A stretch of 14,509 bases of DNA, taken from assembly GCA_012959595.1 (NCBI GenBank), contig DUCW01000044.1, positions 15,022-29,530 on the forward strand, read 5' to 3'. This document shows positions 8,575-14,509 of this stretch, piece by piece. The notes under the pieces are model-generated. The model saw nothing but the letters and a program-made list of their open reading frames with translations, did not search any database and was not told the DNA's origin. Origin of the DNA: Gemmatimonadota bacterium (lineage in GTDB: Bacteria; Gemmatimonadota; Gemmatimonadetes; Longimicrobiales; Gaopeijiaceae). Position numbers and translations under genes: made by a program. Positions within the stretch are counted from its first letter, which is position 1. Every line of letters starts with the position of its first letter.

Positions 8575-9588
8575 TTAGATTTCGACGACAAAATTATCTC
8601 CTCCCGCGCGATTTAGGTCGGAGATGAGGTCGCGTACATCCCTTAAAGTTGGCTGAAGCTCGGATGGGAGTGCGTCTGAGATGAATAATTTGAGAGTGAC
8701 CAAGTCGGAGAGATTGCTGAGTGTTTCTTTGCTTCCAGATGACAATGTGTATAGGTCTTCTCTGGTCAAGTCGAAGCGCCCACGAATGTTTCCTCCCAGC
8801 AGGTTTATTACGACTACCAGGCCAAGTAGAGTAGTTACCCCAATTCTAAGGCGTTGGTAAGATTGTCTTTGTTGGCTAAGGCGTTGTTTAACCAAAAGAC
8901 CTACTGCCATGGCTAAAAACAATCCTGCCGTTGAAAGGAAATAGACGACATCTCTGAGATCTATTACTCCTCTAGCAACATTCTCGAAATGCCCCATGAC
9001 TGATAAACGTGACAAGGCAGTTCCCACCAGCGGTGTCAATCCGTATAACACGACTGGTGTCCCAATAAAGACCAGTAGAAAGGATACAGATGTGGCAAGG
9101 ATGAAGGCGGTGACTTGATTCTTTGTAGCTGTCGAAGCCCAAAGACCAATGGCTACACCTTGGATGGCCAGTAAAAGTGCTCCGATGTATTGGGCAAGCA
9201 TAATTCCGGGATCGGCTTCAGAAAACAATAGGATTCCTACTGCCATGGGCAAAGTACCAAGCAGAGTTAGTATTACAAAAATCCAGTTTCCTATCAGCTT
9301 TCCCAACAAAATTTCTAATTCATCTAGTGGATAAGAGGACAACCATTCTATAGTCCCCGTCCTCCTTTCTTCAGCAACGGATCGCATGGTCATAGCTGGG
9401 ATGAAGACAGCGAAAAGCCAGGGAAGTAGATCGAAAAGTGGTCTGAGGCTAGCCACTCCTAAGGCGTAAATAGATCGGAATGTCAAGAATAAACCCAGGC
9501 CGAGGAATGCAACCATGAGTATATAGGCTGTAGGATGGTCGAAGAAATTCTCAATTTCACGTTGTGCGACTATTCGGATACGCTTCAT
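8575..9588 (-). CDS. gldF: GldF-like ABC-2 permease with the N-terminal part of GldG fused on
   Basis: A 337-residue ORF whose ATG (9588-9586) overlaps the ATPase stop (ATGA). Residues 1-235 form a GldF-type ABC-2 permease with about six membrane segments (near 20-38, 50-68, 99-122, 131-151, 159-183 and 213-233). It carries the family hallmark RSVAEERRTGTIEWLSSYPLDE (69-90), the cytoplasmic coupling region that contacts the ATPase. A further membrane helix (250-265) and RFDLTREDLYTLSSGSKETL (271-290) are the beginning of GldG, so the natural product is a GldF-GldG fusion. The ORF stops early at VVEI because of a frameshift. The remaining GldG sequence follows directly in another frame. The permease half alone could still assemble with the ATPase, but the periplasmic GldG half would be missing. 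Confidence 0.78.
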   Translation of the reverse strand: MKRIRIVAQREIENFFDHPTAYILMVAFLGLGLFLTFRSIYALGVASLRPLFDLLPWLFAVFIPAMTMRSVAEERRTGTIEWLSSYPLDELEILLGKLIGNWIFVILTLLGTLPMAVGILLFSEADPGIMLAQYIGALLLAIQGVAIGLWASTATKNQVTAFILATSVSFLLVFIGTPVVLYGLTPLVGTALSRLSVMGHFENVARGVIDLRDVVYFLSTAGLFLAMAVGLLVKQRLSQQRQSYQRLRIGVTTLLGLVVVINLLGGNIRGRFDLTREDLYTLSSGSKETLSNLSDLVTLKLFISDALPSELQPTLRDVRDLISDLNRAGGDNFVVEI

Positions 9589-10517
9589 TCCGATATCTCC
9601 TCCTCATCAGTCAATTCTCTGAAAAGGCTTTCTAGAGAAATTTGGTTCTTGTGGAGTTCCCACAAAATCCAATTTGCGTTTTGAGCTAGTTCGAAAATCA
9701 CTGGGCGGAGCTCCTCGTCTCCCAGAACCGATAAAGTCATTCGGGTTCGTCCATTCACCTCTTCGACACTGTGAGCATCGACACCTGGCAATACACTCAG
9801 CTTCTCGACGACACGATCACCTGCTATTTCAACAGTGTATTCGGATCTTCTTTTTCCAGCTTTGAGAAGGTCAGAGACACTTCCATCGGCGATGAGTTTG
9901 CCGCGGTTGATTATCAGGATTCTCTTGCAAGTTGCTTCGACTTCTTGCATTACGTGGCTACTTAATAGGACCGTCCTTTCTTGACCAAGGTTGCTGACCA
10001 AATTTCTAATGTCGACCCGTTGGTTGGGATCGAGGCCTTCAGCTGGCTCGTCAAGGACTAAAATTTCAGGGCGGTGAAGAATTGCTGCTGCTAAACCAAC
10101 CCTTTGCCTATAACCTTTGGAAAGTTCAGCAATGGGGCGAAAAACTTCAGAAATACCAGTTTCATCTACGGCATCAGAAATACCAGACCTAGCGTCCTTA
10201 GGGCTCATCTCTCTCAATGAAGTGGCGTATTCTAGAAACTCGACTACAAGCATGTCTATGTATAGGGGATTTGACTCAGGCAGATAACCGACCTTCCGCT
10301 TGGCAGCGTTGAGATCTTCACTGATCAGTTTTCCATCGTAGTAGATACCGCCCTGATCAGGCTCCAATAAACCAGTTAGCATTCTCATAGCGGTAGTTTT
10401 TCCGGCTCCATTGGGGCCAAGAAAACCAACGATTTCTCCTCGTCCAACCTCGAGGTCTAAGTTTTCGACTGCGGTCAAATCACCAAAGTGCTTAGTGACT
10501 CCTCTGACTGAAATCAT
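9585..10517 (-). CDS. gldA: GldA-like ABC transporter ATPase
   Basis: A complete 310-residue cytoplasmic ATPase that powers the GldF/GldG-type exporter encoded directly downstream. Visible motifs are Walker A GPNGAGKTT (34-42), a Q-loop region reading YLPESNPLY (78-86), where Glu stands at the usual Gln position as is common in the GldA-type subfamily, the signature LSKGYRQR (132-139), Walker B ILVLDEP (152-158), the D-loop GLDP (161-164) and the H-loop SSH (H188). The C-terminal 80 residues are the small extra domain often seen in ABC-2 exporter ATPases. LDEPAEGLDP has Ala where Thr or Ser is usual. A GGAG lies about 10 nt before the ATG, and a good promoter candidate lies at 10611-10583. 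It is the first gene of the operon and is intact, unlike the two genes after it. Confidence 0.9.
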   Translation of the reverse strand: MISVRGVTKHFGDLTAVENLDLEVGRGEIVGFLGPNGAGKTTAMRMLTGLLEPDQGGIYYDGKLISEDLNAAKRKVGYLPESNPLYIDMLVVEFLEYATSLREMSPKDARSGISDAVDETGISEVFRPIAELSKGYRQRVGLAAAILHRPEILVLDEPAEGLDPNQRVDIRNLVSNLGQERTVLLSSHVMQEVEATCKRILIINRGKLIADGSVSDLLKAGKRRSEYTVEIAGDRVVEKLSVLPGVDAHSVEEVNGRTRMTLSVLGDEELRPVIFELAQNANWILWELHKNQISLESLFRELTDEEEISE

Positions 10518-10582
10518 ACTTTTTCGGCTCCGTTCATTGGGTCGTTTTCATAAGAAAGCTGAAATGATTTTTGCACTCAGAA

Positions 10583-10611
10583 ATTTTAAAAAATGTTTCC
10601 ATCATTGTCTA
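10583..10611 (-). promoter_or_regulatory. Candidate promoter of the gldA-gldFG-DUF4340 operon
   Basis: On the minus strand, TAGACA (10611-10606) and TAAAAT (10588-10583) are separated by 17 nt. Each hexamer matches five of six consensus positions. Transcription would begin near 10575, leaving a leader of about 58 nt before the ATG at 10517. It lies in the AT-rich 233-bp gap between the divergent operon and the TPR gene. Confidence 0.45.
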
Positions 10612-10646
10612 TGGGGTAAATTAAATAATAAATATCTTAACAATTG

Positions 10647-10703
10647 TTGTCTAAATCTCATCATGGATATTAGAATTGTTCTCAGTCAATGGATTAGTAT
10701 GAT
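10647..10703 (+). promoter_or_regulatory. Two overlapping promoter candidates for the TPR gene
   Basis: TTGTCT (10647-10652) with TAGAAT (10671-10676) at 18-nt spacing, and TTGTTC (10676-10681) with TATGAT (10698-10703) at 16-nt spacing, both point toward the TPR gene at 10751. The second has the better -10. Both -35 elements are weak. A clear AAGGAG ribosome binding site follows at 10735-10740. Confidence 0.35.
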
Positions 10704-10750
10704 GTTAAAGATAGCCTGTATAGTCCAGAATTTTAAGGAGAGTTTAAATT

Positions 10751-12382
10751 ATGTGGTCAAAATTCCTATGTTTTGCTTTGGTCCTCGTGACGATTAATGT
10801 TCTTGGAGGTATGAGCAATACCCTGTCGGCTCAAATGAACATGGGTATGTCGTCAGACGAATTGCCGCAAAGTTTCCAAGAACCGATGAAATTGTTTGAA
10901 AAAGGTCTTGGACCTTTGACTAGGACGGTCACCACGGATGTTGTTGAGGCCCAAGCGTTTTTTAATCAAGGGCTTCAGTTGATGTACGCTTTTACACCTG
11001 AAGATGCCGCTCGTTCTTTCAGAGAAGCTCAAAAGAGAGACCCAAGCTGTGCAATGTGTTATTTCGGTGAAGCTTGGTCCTGGGGTCCTTATCTCAATGG
11101 ACCTATGGGTCCTGGAGATCTGCCAAGAGCTCAAGAGGCCATTAATATGGCCAGTAAGCTTGCCGAGAATGCAAGTGGGGTCGAAAAAGCTCTCATTGAC
11201 GCTATGGGAGTAAGATACGTTGGTCGCACAGACAGAAGTCCTCAGATAGCTGTTGACACTCTTTATTCTGAAGCAATGGCGGATGTTTATGCGGACTATC
11301 CGACTGATCTAGATGTGGGATTCTTGTATGCAGAGTCTCTTTTTCTACTAGAACCCAGAAGAGGTTATCGGAATATTGAAAAACCAGAAGTTCAGGTGCT
11401 TCATGGGGTTTTAGAAGACGTTCTTGACCAAGATATACGGCACCCCGGAAACTGTCATCTCTATATCCATGCAACTGAGTCAACGACCCAGCCACATAAA
11501 GCGGAAGCATGTGCAGAATATCTAGGAAATGAAATTCCTGGGGCCAGCCATATTCAACATATGCCTTCTCACACCTGGAATAGAGTAGGTCGCTGGGCGG
11601 AAGGAGTTCGTGCGAATACTCTTGCATGGCATTCAGACCAGAAAGCTGCTATTGGCGAGGGCTTTGCTATCTATCCCAGTCATAATCTTCATATGCTACT
11701 TTTCGCCGCTTCGAATGACGGACAAGGGGCAGTAGCGATGCAGGCCGGGATAGATTACGATGAGCTGACTGGAACATCTACATACGAAATTTTGACAAAG
11801 ATTCGTTTTGGAAGATTCAAAGAAATCCTAGAGATGCAAGGAGTGCCAGATCCGAATCCCATCTTCAAGGGATTTTGGGATTTCGGACGGGGATATGCAC
11901 ATCTGAAGACCGGTGATATGGACCAAGCACGCCAATTCTTGAATGCGATAGAACTTGGAGCAGAGGGGGCATCTGATAGAGCAATTTTCCGACAACATTC
12001 CGCTAAAGATATGCTTGCAATAGTCGGAGGAATCTTAAAAGGAGAGATGCTTCGCGAGGAAGGTCGACTGAGCGAAGCTATAGAATTTTTCAAACAAGCG
12101 GTGGAGATAGAAGATCAGTTAGAGTACGACGAACCAGAGCCGTTGAACTTCTCTGCTCGTGATTGGCTAGGCTCTGTCTTGATTGAGGCAGAAAGATTTT
12201 CCGAGGCTGAGGAAGTTTACAGATTGGCTTTAGAGGATCATCCCCATAACGGATGGTCGTTATTCGGACTAGAGCAGGCACTCAGGAATCAGGGGAAAAG
12301 AGGTCCTGCGGATGAAGCCTTGAGAGCGTTTGAAGAAGCCTGGCAACGATCCGATGTTTGGCTTGTTACTTCCCATTTTTAG
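10751..12382 (+). CDS. Secreted TPR protein rich in conserved-looking His and Cys
   Basis: A 543-residue protein. The ATG is preceded by AAGGAG at 10 nt. Residues 1-27 are a signal peptide (FLCFALVLVTINVLGG, likely cut after SA before QM). The mature protein is built of TPR-like helical pairs: FFNQGLQLMYAFTPEDAARSFREAQ (about 70-94), FWDFGRGYAHLKTGDMDQARQFL, GEMLREEGRLSEAIEFFKQAVE and LGSVLIEAERFSEAEEVYRLALEDHP. Between them lies a middle part with CAMC (C100, C103), HPGNCHLYIHATE (H231, C235, H236, H240), H249, C254, HIQHMPSHTW (H267, H270, H274) and SHNLHM (H311, H314). Families with this FNQGL-x-x-YAF and HMPSH layout are widespread and annotated only as TPR proteins. The His and Cys cluster could bind a metal, which is inference. 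CAMC lacks the following His of a haem c site. It is divergent from the exporter operon and transcribed alone. Confidence 0.82.
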   Translation: MWSKFLCFALVLVTINVLGGMSNTLSAQMNMGMSSDELPQSFQEPMKLFEKGLGPLTRTVTTDVVEAQAFFNQGLQLMYAFTPEDAARSFREAQKRDPSCAMCYFGEAWSWGPYLNGPMGPGDLPRAQEAINMASKLAENASGVEKALIDAMGVRYVGRTDRSPQIAVDTLYSEAMADVYADYPTDLDVGFLYAESLFLLEPRRGYRNIEKPEVQVLHGVLEDVLDQDIRHPGNCHLYIHATESTTQPHKAEACAEYLGNEIPGASHIQHMPSHTWNRVGRWAEGVRANTLAWHSDQKAAIGEGFAIYPSHNLHMLLFAASNDGQGAVAMQAGIDYDELTGTSTYEILTKIRFGRFKEILEMQGVPDPNPIFKGFWDFGRGYAHLKTGDMDQARQFLNAIELGAEGASDRAIFRQHSAKDMLAIVGGILKGEMLREEGRLSEAIEFFKQAVEIEDQLEYDEPEPLNFSARDWLGSVLIEAERFSEAEEVYRLALEDHPHNGWSLFGLEQALRNQGKRGPADEALRAFEEAWQRSDVWLVTSHF

Positions 12383-12404
12383 AATTCTGATTTCTTTCAT
12401 CAAG

Positions 12405-12442
12405 CCTTTGAGGAGCTCAGATTGCCTCGAGCTCCTCAAAGG
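12405..12442. terminator. 14-bp perfect inverted repeat at a convergent gene end
   Basis: The left arm CCTTTGAGGAGCTC (12405-12418) pairs perfectly with GAGCTCCTCAAAGG (12429-12442) around a 10-nt loop. It begins 22 bp after the TPR gene stop. The right arm encodes the final codons of the convergent acetoacetate-decarboxylase-like gene, whose TGA (12419-12417) sits at the loop edge. There is no T-run on either strand, so it is not a standard intrinsic terminator. It may still stop or protect transcripts from both sides. Confidence 0.5.
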
Positions 12443-13079
12443 TCTGTAGACCTTGTTGGAACCACTGCTCTCTAAAGGGAATAGTGGAGATGTCATCGAG
12501 GTCGAGTCCTTCTGTCATCTGATGAGGATAAAGCTTTAAGGAACCTGTTTCTTCCTCGTGTTCACTATGTTGCCCCTGCATGAAGATATTGACTTTGAAT
12601 GCATCTTCTTTGTTGGTTGTAAAGGCATTGAACAGAAGGGTGTCTGGTGTCTTTGAAAAATCAGTGACAGTCAAATCTAAAATTGGCTTGTCTTTTTCGT
12701 GAACCTGTACGAGAAGGCTCTCTTGAGATTCAGTGAATTCTATATCGATATCTTTCATATAGTGCGGAAGGTGCCAGCGCTCTATAGCATGTGCACGAGA
12801 TTCTGCAGTCGTCACTCCAACCATAAAAGGATAGAAGGCCGCGTTCGGAATTGGTTTATTTGGGTCGACCTTGGGAGGGACTATAATTGAAAGGACTATC
12901 TCATTATAGGAGCCCACTTCGGTCTCGGTGAATTTGAATGCTGTGATAGCTAGTATGCTTCTCTGGTGTTGGATTTCAAGGGACTGCAAGTGTTTCGGTA
13001 GAATCTTAGTTGCATCATTTGTGGGCATCTCGAAGAAGCCTGCCACTGCATTTTCAAAACCGTATTTAGTTAACTGCAT
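12417..13079 (-). CDS. Acetoacetate-decarboxylase-like (ADC fold) protein
   Basis: A 220-residue cytoplasmic protein with no signal peptide or membrane segment. The ATG at 13079 has AAGGA about 11 nt upstream. The overall pattern recalls the acetoacetate decarboxylase superfamily: ILAITAFKFTETEVGSYNEIVL (about 42-63, including the Y-x-E motif that carries an active-site Glu in the family), AFYPFMVGVTTAESRAHA (81-98, matching the strand before the GREIWGFPKK motif) and ERWHLPHYMKDIDIEF (100-115). Where true decarboxylases have the Schiff-base Lys in FPKK, this protein has LPHYMKD, so the Lys is absent or displaced. A decarboxylase reaction should therefore not be assumed. A ligand-binding or lyase relative is possible. 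The 3' end folds into the inverted repeat shared with the TPR gene. Family call moderate, function unknown. Confidence 0.6.
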   Translation of the reverse strand: MQLTKYGFENAVAGFFEMPTNDATKILPKHLQSLEIQHQRSILAITAFKFTETEVGSYNEIVLSIIVPPKVDPNKPIPNAAFYPFMVGVTTAESRAHAIERWHLPHYMKDIDIEFTESQESLLVQVHEKDKPILDLTVTDFSKTPDTLLFNAFTTNKEDAFKVNIFMQGQHSEHEEETGSLKLYPHQMTEGLDLDDISTIPFREQWFQQGLQTFEELEAI

Positions 13080-13118
13080 TTGTCATTGTTTCCTTACAGG
13101 ACAGTGATGGTAGATTGT

Positions 13119-13124
13119 ATTATA
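13119..13124 (-). promoter_or_regulatory. Candidate -10 box for the ADC-like gene
   Basis: A perfect TATAAT reads on the minus strand at 13124-13119, about 40 nt before the ATG at 13079. No good -35 hexamer is visible at 16-18 nt spacing, so support rests on the -10 alone. Confidence 0.3.
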
Positions 13125-13150
13125 TAGTAGAAGGAATTTAATAGAGACAG

Positions 13151-13156
13151 TATAAT
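13151..13156 (+). promoter_or_regulatory. Candidate -10 box for the nucleotidyltransferase gene
   Basis: A perfect TATAAT on the plus strand points toward the nucleotidyltransferase gene, with a leader of roughly 110-145 nt depending on the start used. The -35 region (around 13128-13133) is not recognisable. The rest of 13157-13268 shows nothing else I can name. Confidence 0.3.
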
Positions 13157-13307
13157 ATCAGACTTTGAAAATGTGGATGTCAACAAGTAGCACACGAATT
13201 GAAGGTGGCGAATACTGCAGAGATGATTTATAGAAAGAGCTTAAGGGATCTATGGTTTTGATAGGGAAGTGTTGTGGGAAACGCAGTTTCTCGAAAAGTC
13301 GATTGTA

Positions 13308-14291
13308 ATGGACAGTAAACGTCCAGTGCAAGACCTTTTTGTGCCCTTATTAGTTGATATCGCAGGGAATCATGTAGAAGCAATCGTCCTCTACGGGTCG
13401 CATCTTTCGGGTACGAGTCCAGGTCGATACAGTGCTTACGATTTGGTTTTAATAGTTGATCAGTATAGAGGTTTTTATGATGCATTGTACTCGGCTAAGA
13501 TAATACACAGATCGCCATTTTTAATGACTATTTTCAGCTGGTTTCTCCCTCCCACTGTGATTCGGTTATCTCCTGAAGGGGACGCAGGGGCTCTGGCGAA
13601 GTGTCTTGTGATAGATAGGTCGGATTTTGAAAGGTCTCTAAGGGTCGATCGGGCTCGAGATCATTTCATGATTTCAAGAATGATACAAAAGGTTCAGGTG
13701 GTTTATAGGAAAAGTGACGTAGTCGGGGAATGGGTCCGCGAGAATCTTCAGGTCGTTAGATATGATGTTCTCAGTTGGGCTACTTTGTGGATTAGTCAGC
13801 CATTTAATTCGGCATCTCTAGCACGTGAAATGCTTAGAATTTGCTATCGAAGTGAGAACAGACCTGAATCATCTGGTCGCTCGGACGCGGTTTTCCTTGC
13901 ACAGCAAAAGGAGTTGGTCGAGTGTTATAGTGAGGTGTTGGCTGAGGCTGAGATCAAGGGAGAACTGGAAAGGGAGGGGGACGATTATAGAACGTTGCTT
14001 CCAGCTTCCAAAATCCGCAGGTTGCAACGTTTACTGTATTTCAAAATGTCGAAACTGAGGGTAACGTTTTCTTGGTTCAAACATATGGTGACATTTGAAG
14101 GGTGGCTTCCGTACATTGTCAGAAAAGTAGAAAGGAGGACCGGGAACCAAATTCACCTCACTAAGATAGAAAAAATGCTACCAGTCTTGTTTTTGTGGCC
14201 GCGAGTTCTTTTTGTGTTCTGGAATCGACCAGAACGGGAAGCTGAACCAGGCCAAAATTTGGGAACAGCAACCGATCAAGGAGAGAGTTAA
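13308..14291 (+). CDS. Nucleotidyltransferase-like protein, possibly Tam41-like, paired with a CDP-alcohol phosphatidyltransferase
   Basis: A 327-residue protein if started at the ATG at 13308. GTG at 13269 and TTG at 13272 are in-frame alternatives, and TTG has AGGGA 4 nt before it, so the start is uncertain. The N-terminal domain has a nucleotidyltransferase signature: a beta strand EAIVLYGSHLSGTSPG (G30-S31) followed by RYSAYDLVLIVDQY with Asp at 45 and 51. The usual SDxD pair is replaced by SAYD, so one metal-binding Asp must be D45 and the second is not obvious. The middle (SWFLPPTVIRL, RARDHFMISRMIQ) resembles uncharacterised proteins related to the Tam41 CDP-diacylglycerol synthase. 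The C-terminal third is basic and helical, possibly membrane-peripheral (RLLYFKMSKLRVTFSWFKHMVTF). A CDP-alcohol phosphatidyltransferase follows one base downstream, so supply of a CDP-activated lipid or polyol to it is a reasonable inference. Confidence 0.6.
   Translation: MDSKRPVQDLFVPLLVDIAGNHVEAIVLYGSHLSGTSPGRYSAYDLVLIVDQYRGFYDALYSAKIIHRSPFLMTIFSWFLPPTVIRLSPEGDAGALAKCLVIDRSDFERSLRVDRARDHFMISRMIQKVQVVYRKSDVVGEWVRENLQVVRYDVLSWATLWISQPFNSASLAREMLRICYRSENRPESSGRSDAVFLAQQKELVECYSEVLAEAEIKGELEREGDDYRTLLPASKIRRLQRLLYFKMSKLRVTFSWFKHMVTFEGWLPYIVRKVERRTGNQIHLTKIEKMLPVLFLWPRVLFVFWNRPEREAEPGQNLGTATDQGES
14278..14283 (+). promoter_or_regulatory. Ribosome binding site for the TTG start at 14293
   Basis: AAGGAG lies inside the last codons of the nucleotidyltransferase gene, 9 nt before a TTG. 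It supports that non-ATG start for the following gene and coupled expression of the two. Confidence 0.6.
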
Positions 14292-14292
14292 C

Positions 14293-14509
14293 TTGGGACT
14301 GCAAATATTACTGGGAGTGTTGTTACTGGCCACGATTTCAATCTTGGCTTGGGTCCTAAGTGGGAAACATCAATCTTTTGATTCTTTAGAGAGTGAAAAT
14401 CGCGGCGACTTCGTATTAGGGAGATTTTTGAGGGACTGGTTCTATTGGTTCGTAGATCCACTGAGAAGGATTGCGATACTAATCGGAATGGGACCGCTAT
14501 CCTTTAACC
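14293..14509 (+). CDS. CDP-alcohol phosphatidyltransferase family protein, N-terminus, cut by window edge
   Basis: From the TTG at 14293 the frame stays open for 72 codons to the window end. A single hydrophobic helix (LQILLGVLLLATISILAWVL, residues 3-22) is followed by GRFLRDWFYWFVDPLRRIAILIGMGPLSFN. This resembles the opening of CDP-alcohol phosphatidyltransferases, which begin with an amphipathic R-x-W-x-x-P-x-x-R helix and then a G-x-x-P-N/S stretch. The catalytic DGxxAR-x8-G-x3-D-x3-D motif lies beyond the window, so the assignment rests on the N-terminal style plus the neighbour. Such enzymes move a phosphatidyl or similar group from a CDP-alcohol to an acceptor alcohol within the membrane. 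Confidence 0.5.
   Translation, partial: MGLQILLGVLLLATISILAWVLSGKHQSFDSLESENRGDFVLGRFLRDWFYWFVDPLRRIAILIGMGPLSFN

Larger units (their letters stand above)
7352..9588 (-). pseudogene. Full extent of the frameshifted GldF-GldG fusion gene
   Basis: The permease ORF (9588-8575) and the GldG frame (8575-7352) together make one continuous protein of roughly 745 residues if one base is restored next to 8575-8577. The N-terminal ORF already contains the GldG transmembrane helix and the GldG opening (RFDLTREDLYTLSSGSKETL). It stops at VVEI. The next frame resumes at once with NPSDNLEVAAEARSLGI, which is what follows in GldG proteins. GldF-GldG fusions are known in several phyla. The junction (minus strand GAAATC-TAA-ATCCG) is not a recognisable slippery heptamer, and no ribosome binding site precedes a restart codon, so programmed frameshifting or restart is unlikely. 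Real mutation or a consensus indel are the alternatives. Confidence 0.65.

Noticed and set aside
8565..8585. Programmed frameshifting at the GldF-GldG junction
   Set aside because: The local sequence GAAATCTAAATCCG contains no slippery heptamer and no obvious stimulatory hairpin was seen.
10411..10797. 128-codon plus-strand ORF across the gldA start and the TPR promoter region
   Set aside because: It overlaps the gldA coding start on one side and the TPR gene's signal peptide in another frame on the other, and its product looks like translated AT-rich noise.
11202..11627. 141-codon antisense ORF inside the TPR gene
   Set aside because: The plus-strand frame is a clear secreted TPR protein with a ribosome binding site. 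The antisense product has no recognisable motif.
13228..13485. 85-codon minus-strand ORF overlapping the nucleotidyltransferase start
   Set aside because: No ribosome binding site or motif was seen, and it lies opposite the well-formed GS nucleotidyltransferase strand.

Overview
The window looks like a bacterial chromosome segment of moderate GC (by eye in the mid-40s percent). It is dense with exported peptidases, secreted helical-repeat proteins and a GldA/GldF/GldG-type ABC exporter operon. That mix resembles environmental Gemmatimonadota or a neighbouring phylum, but the assignment is inferred from gene content and protein style only. No rRNA, tRNA, CRISPR array, insertion sequence or phage gene was seen.

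Layout. (1) Bases 1-1731, minus strand: the N-terminal 577 residues of an exported S9-type (prolyl oligopeptidase family) peptidase, cut by the window edge before its catalytic domain. (2) Bases 1898-4543, plus strand: a complete exported M14-type zinc carboxypeptidase with a C-terminal GATase1-like domain. It is divergent from (1) across a 166-bp control region. (3) Bases 10517 down to 4576, minus strand: a tightly packed operon with ATGA, ATGA and TTGA junctions. It encodes a GldA-like ATPase, a GldF permease fused to GldG, a DUF4340 protein and a secreted 612-aa protein of unknown function. (4) Bases 10751-12382, plus strand: a secreted TPR protein rich in His and Cys. (5) Bases 13079 down to 12417, minus strand: an acetoacetate-decarboxylase-like protein. 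Its 3' end folds with the intergenic DNA into a 14-bp perfect inverted repeat. (6) Bases 13308 to the right edge, plus strand: a nucleotidyltransferase-like protein (possibly Tam41-like), then the start of a CDP-alcohol phosphatidyltransferase, one base apart.

The most notable point is that the exporter operon carries two independent lesions although all other genes read cleanly. The GldF-GldG fusion is broken by a frameshift near 8575, and the homologous sequence continues in the next frame. The DUF4340 gene has an in-frame TAA at 6572-6570, after which 52 family-like residues continue to a TGA that overlaps the TTG start of the next gene. The GldG part also holds a run of ten G. Decay of the exporter, phase-variable or regulated inactivation, and consensus error are all possible, and raw reads would separate them.

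A second point is the nucleotidyltransferase and CDP-alcohol phosphatidyltransferase pair. It suggests a small phospholipid headgroup or CDP-activated intermediate pathway, of which only the beginning is visible.
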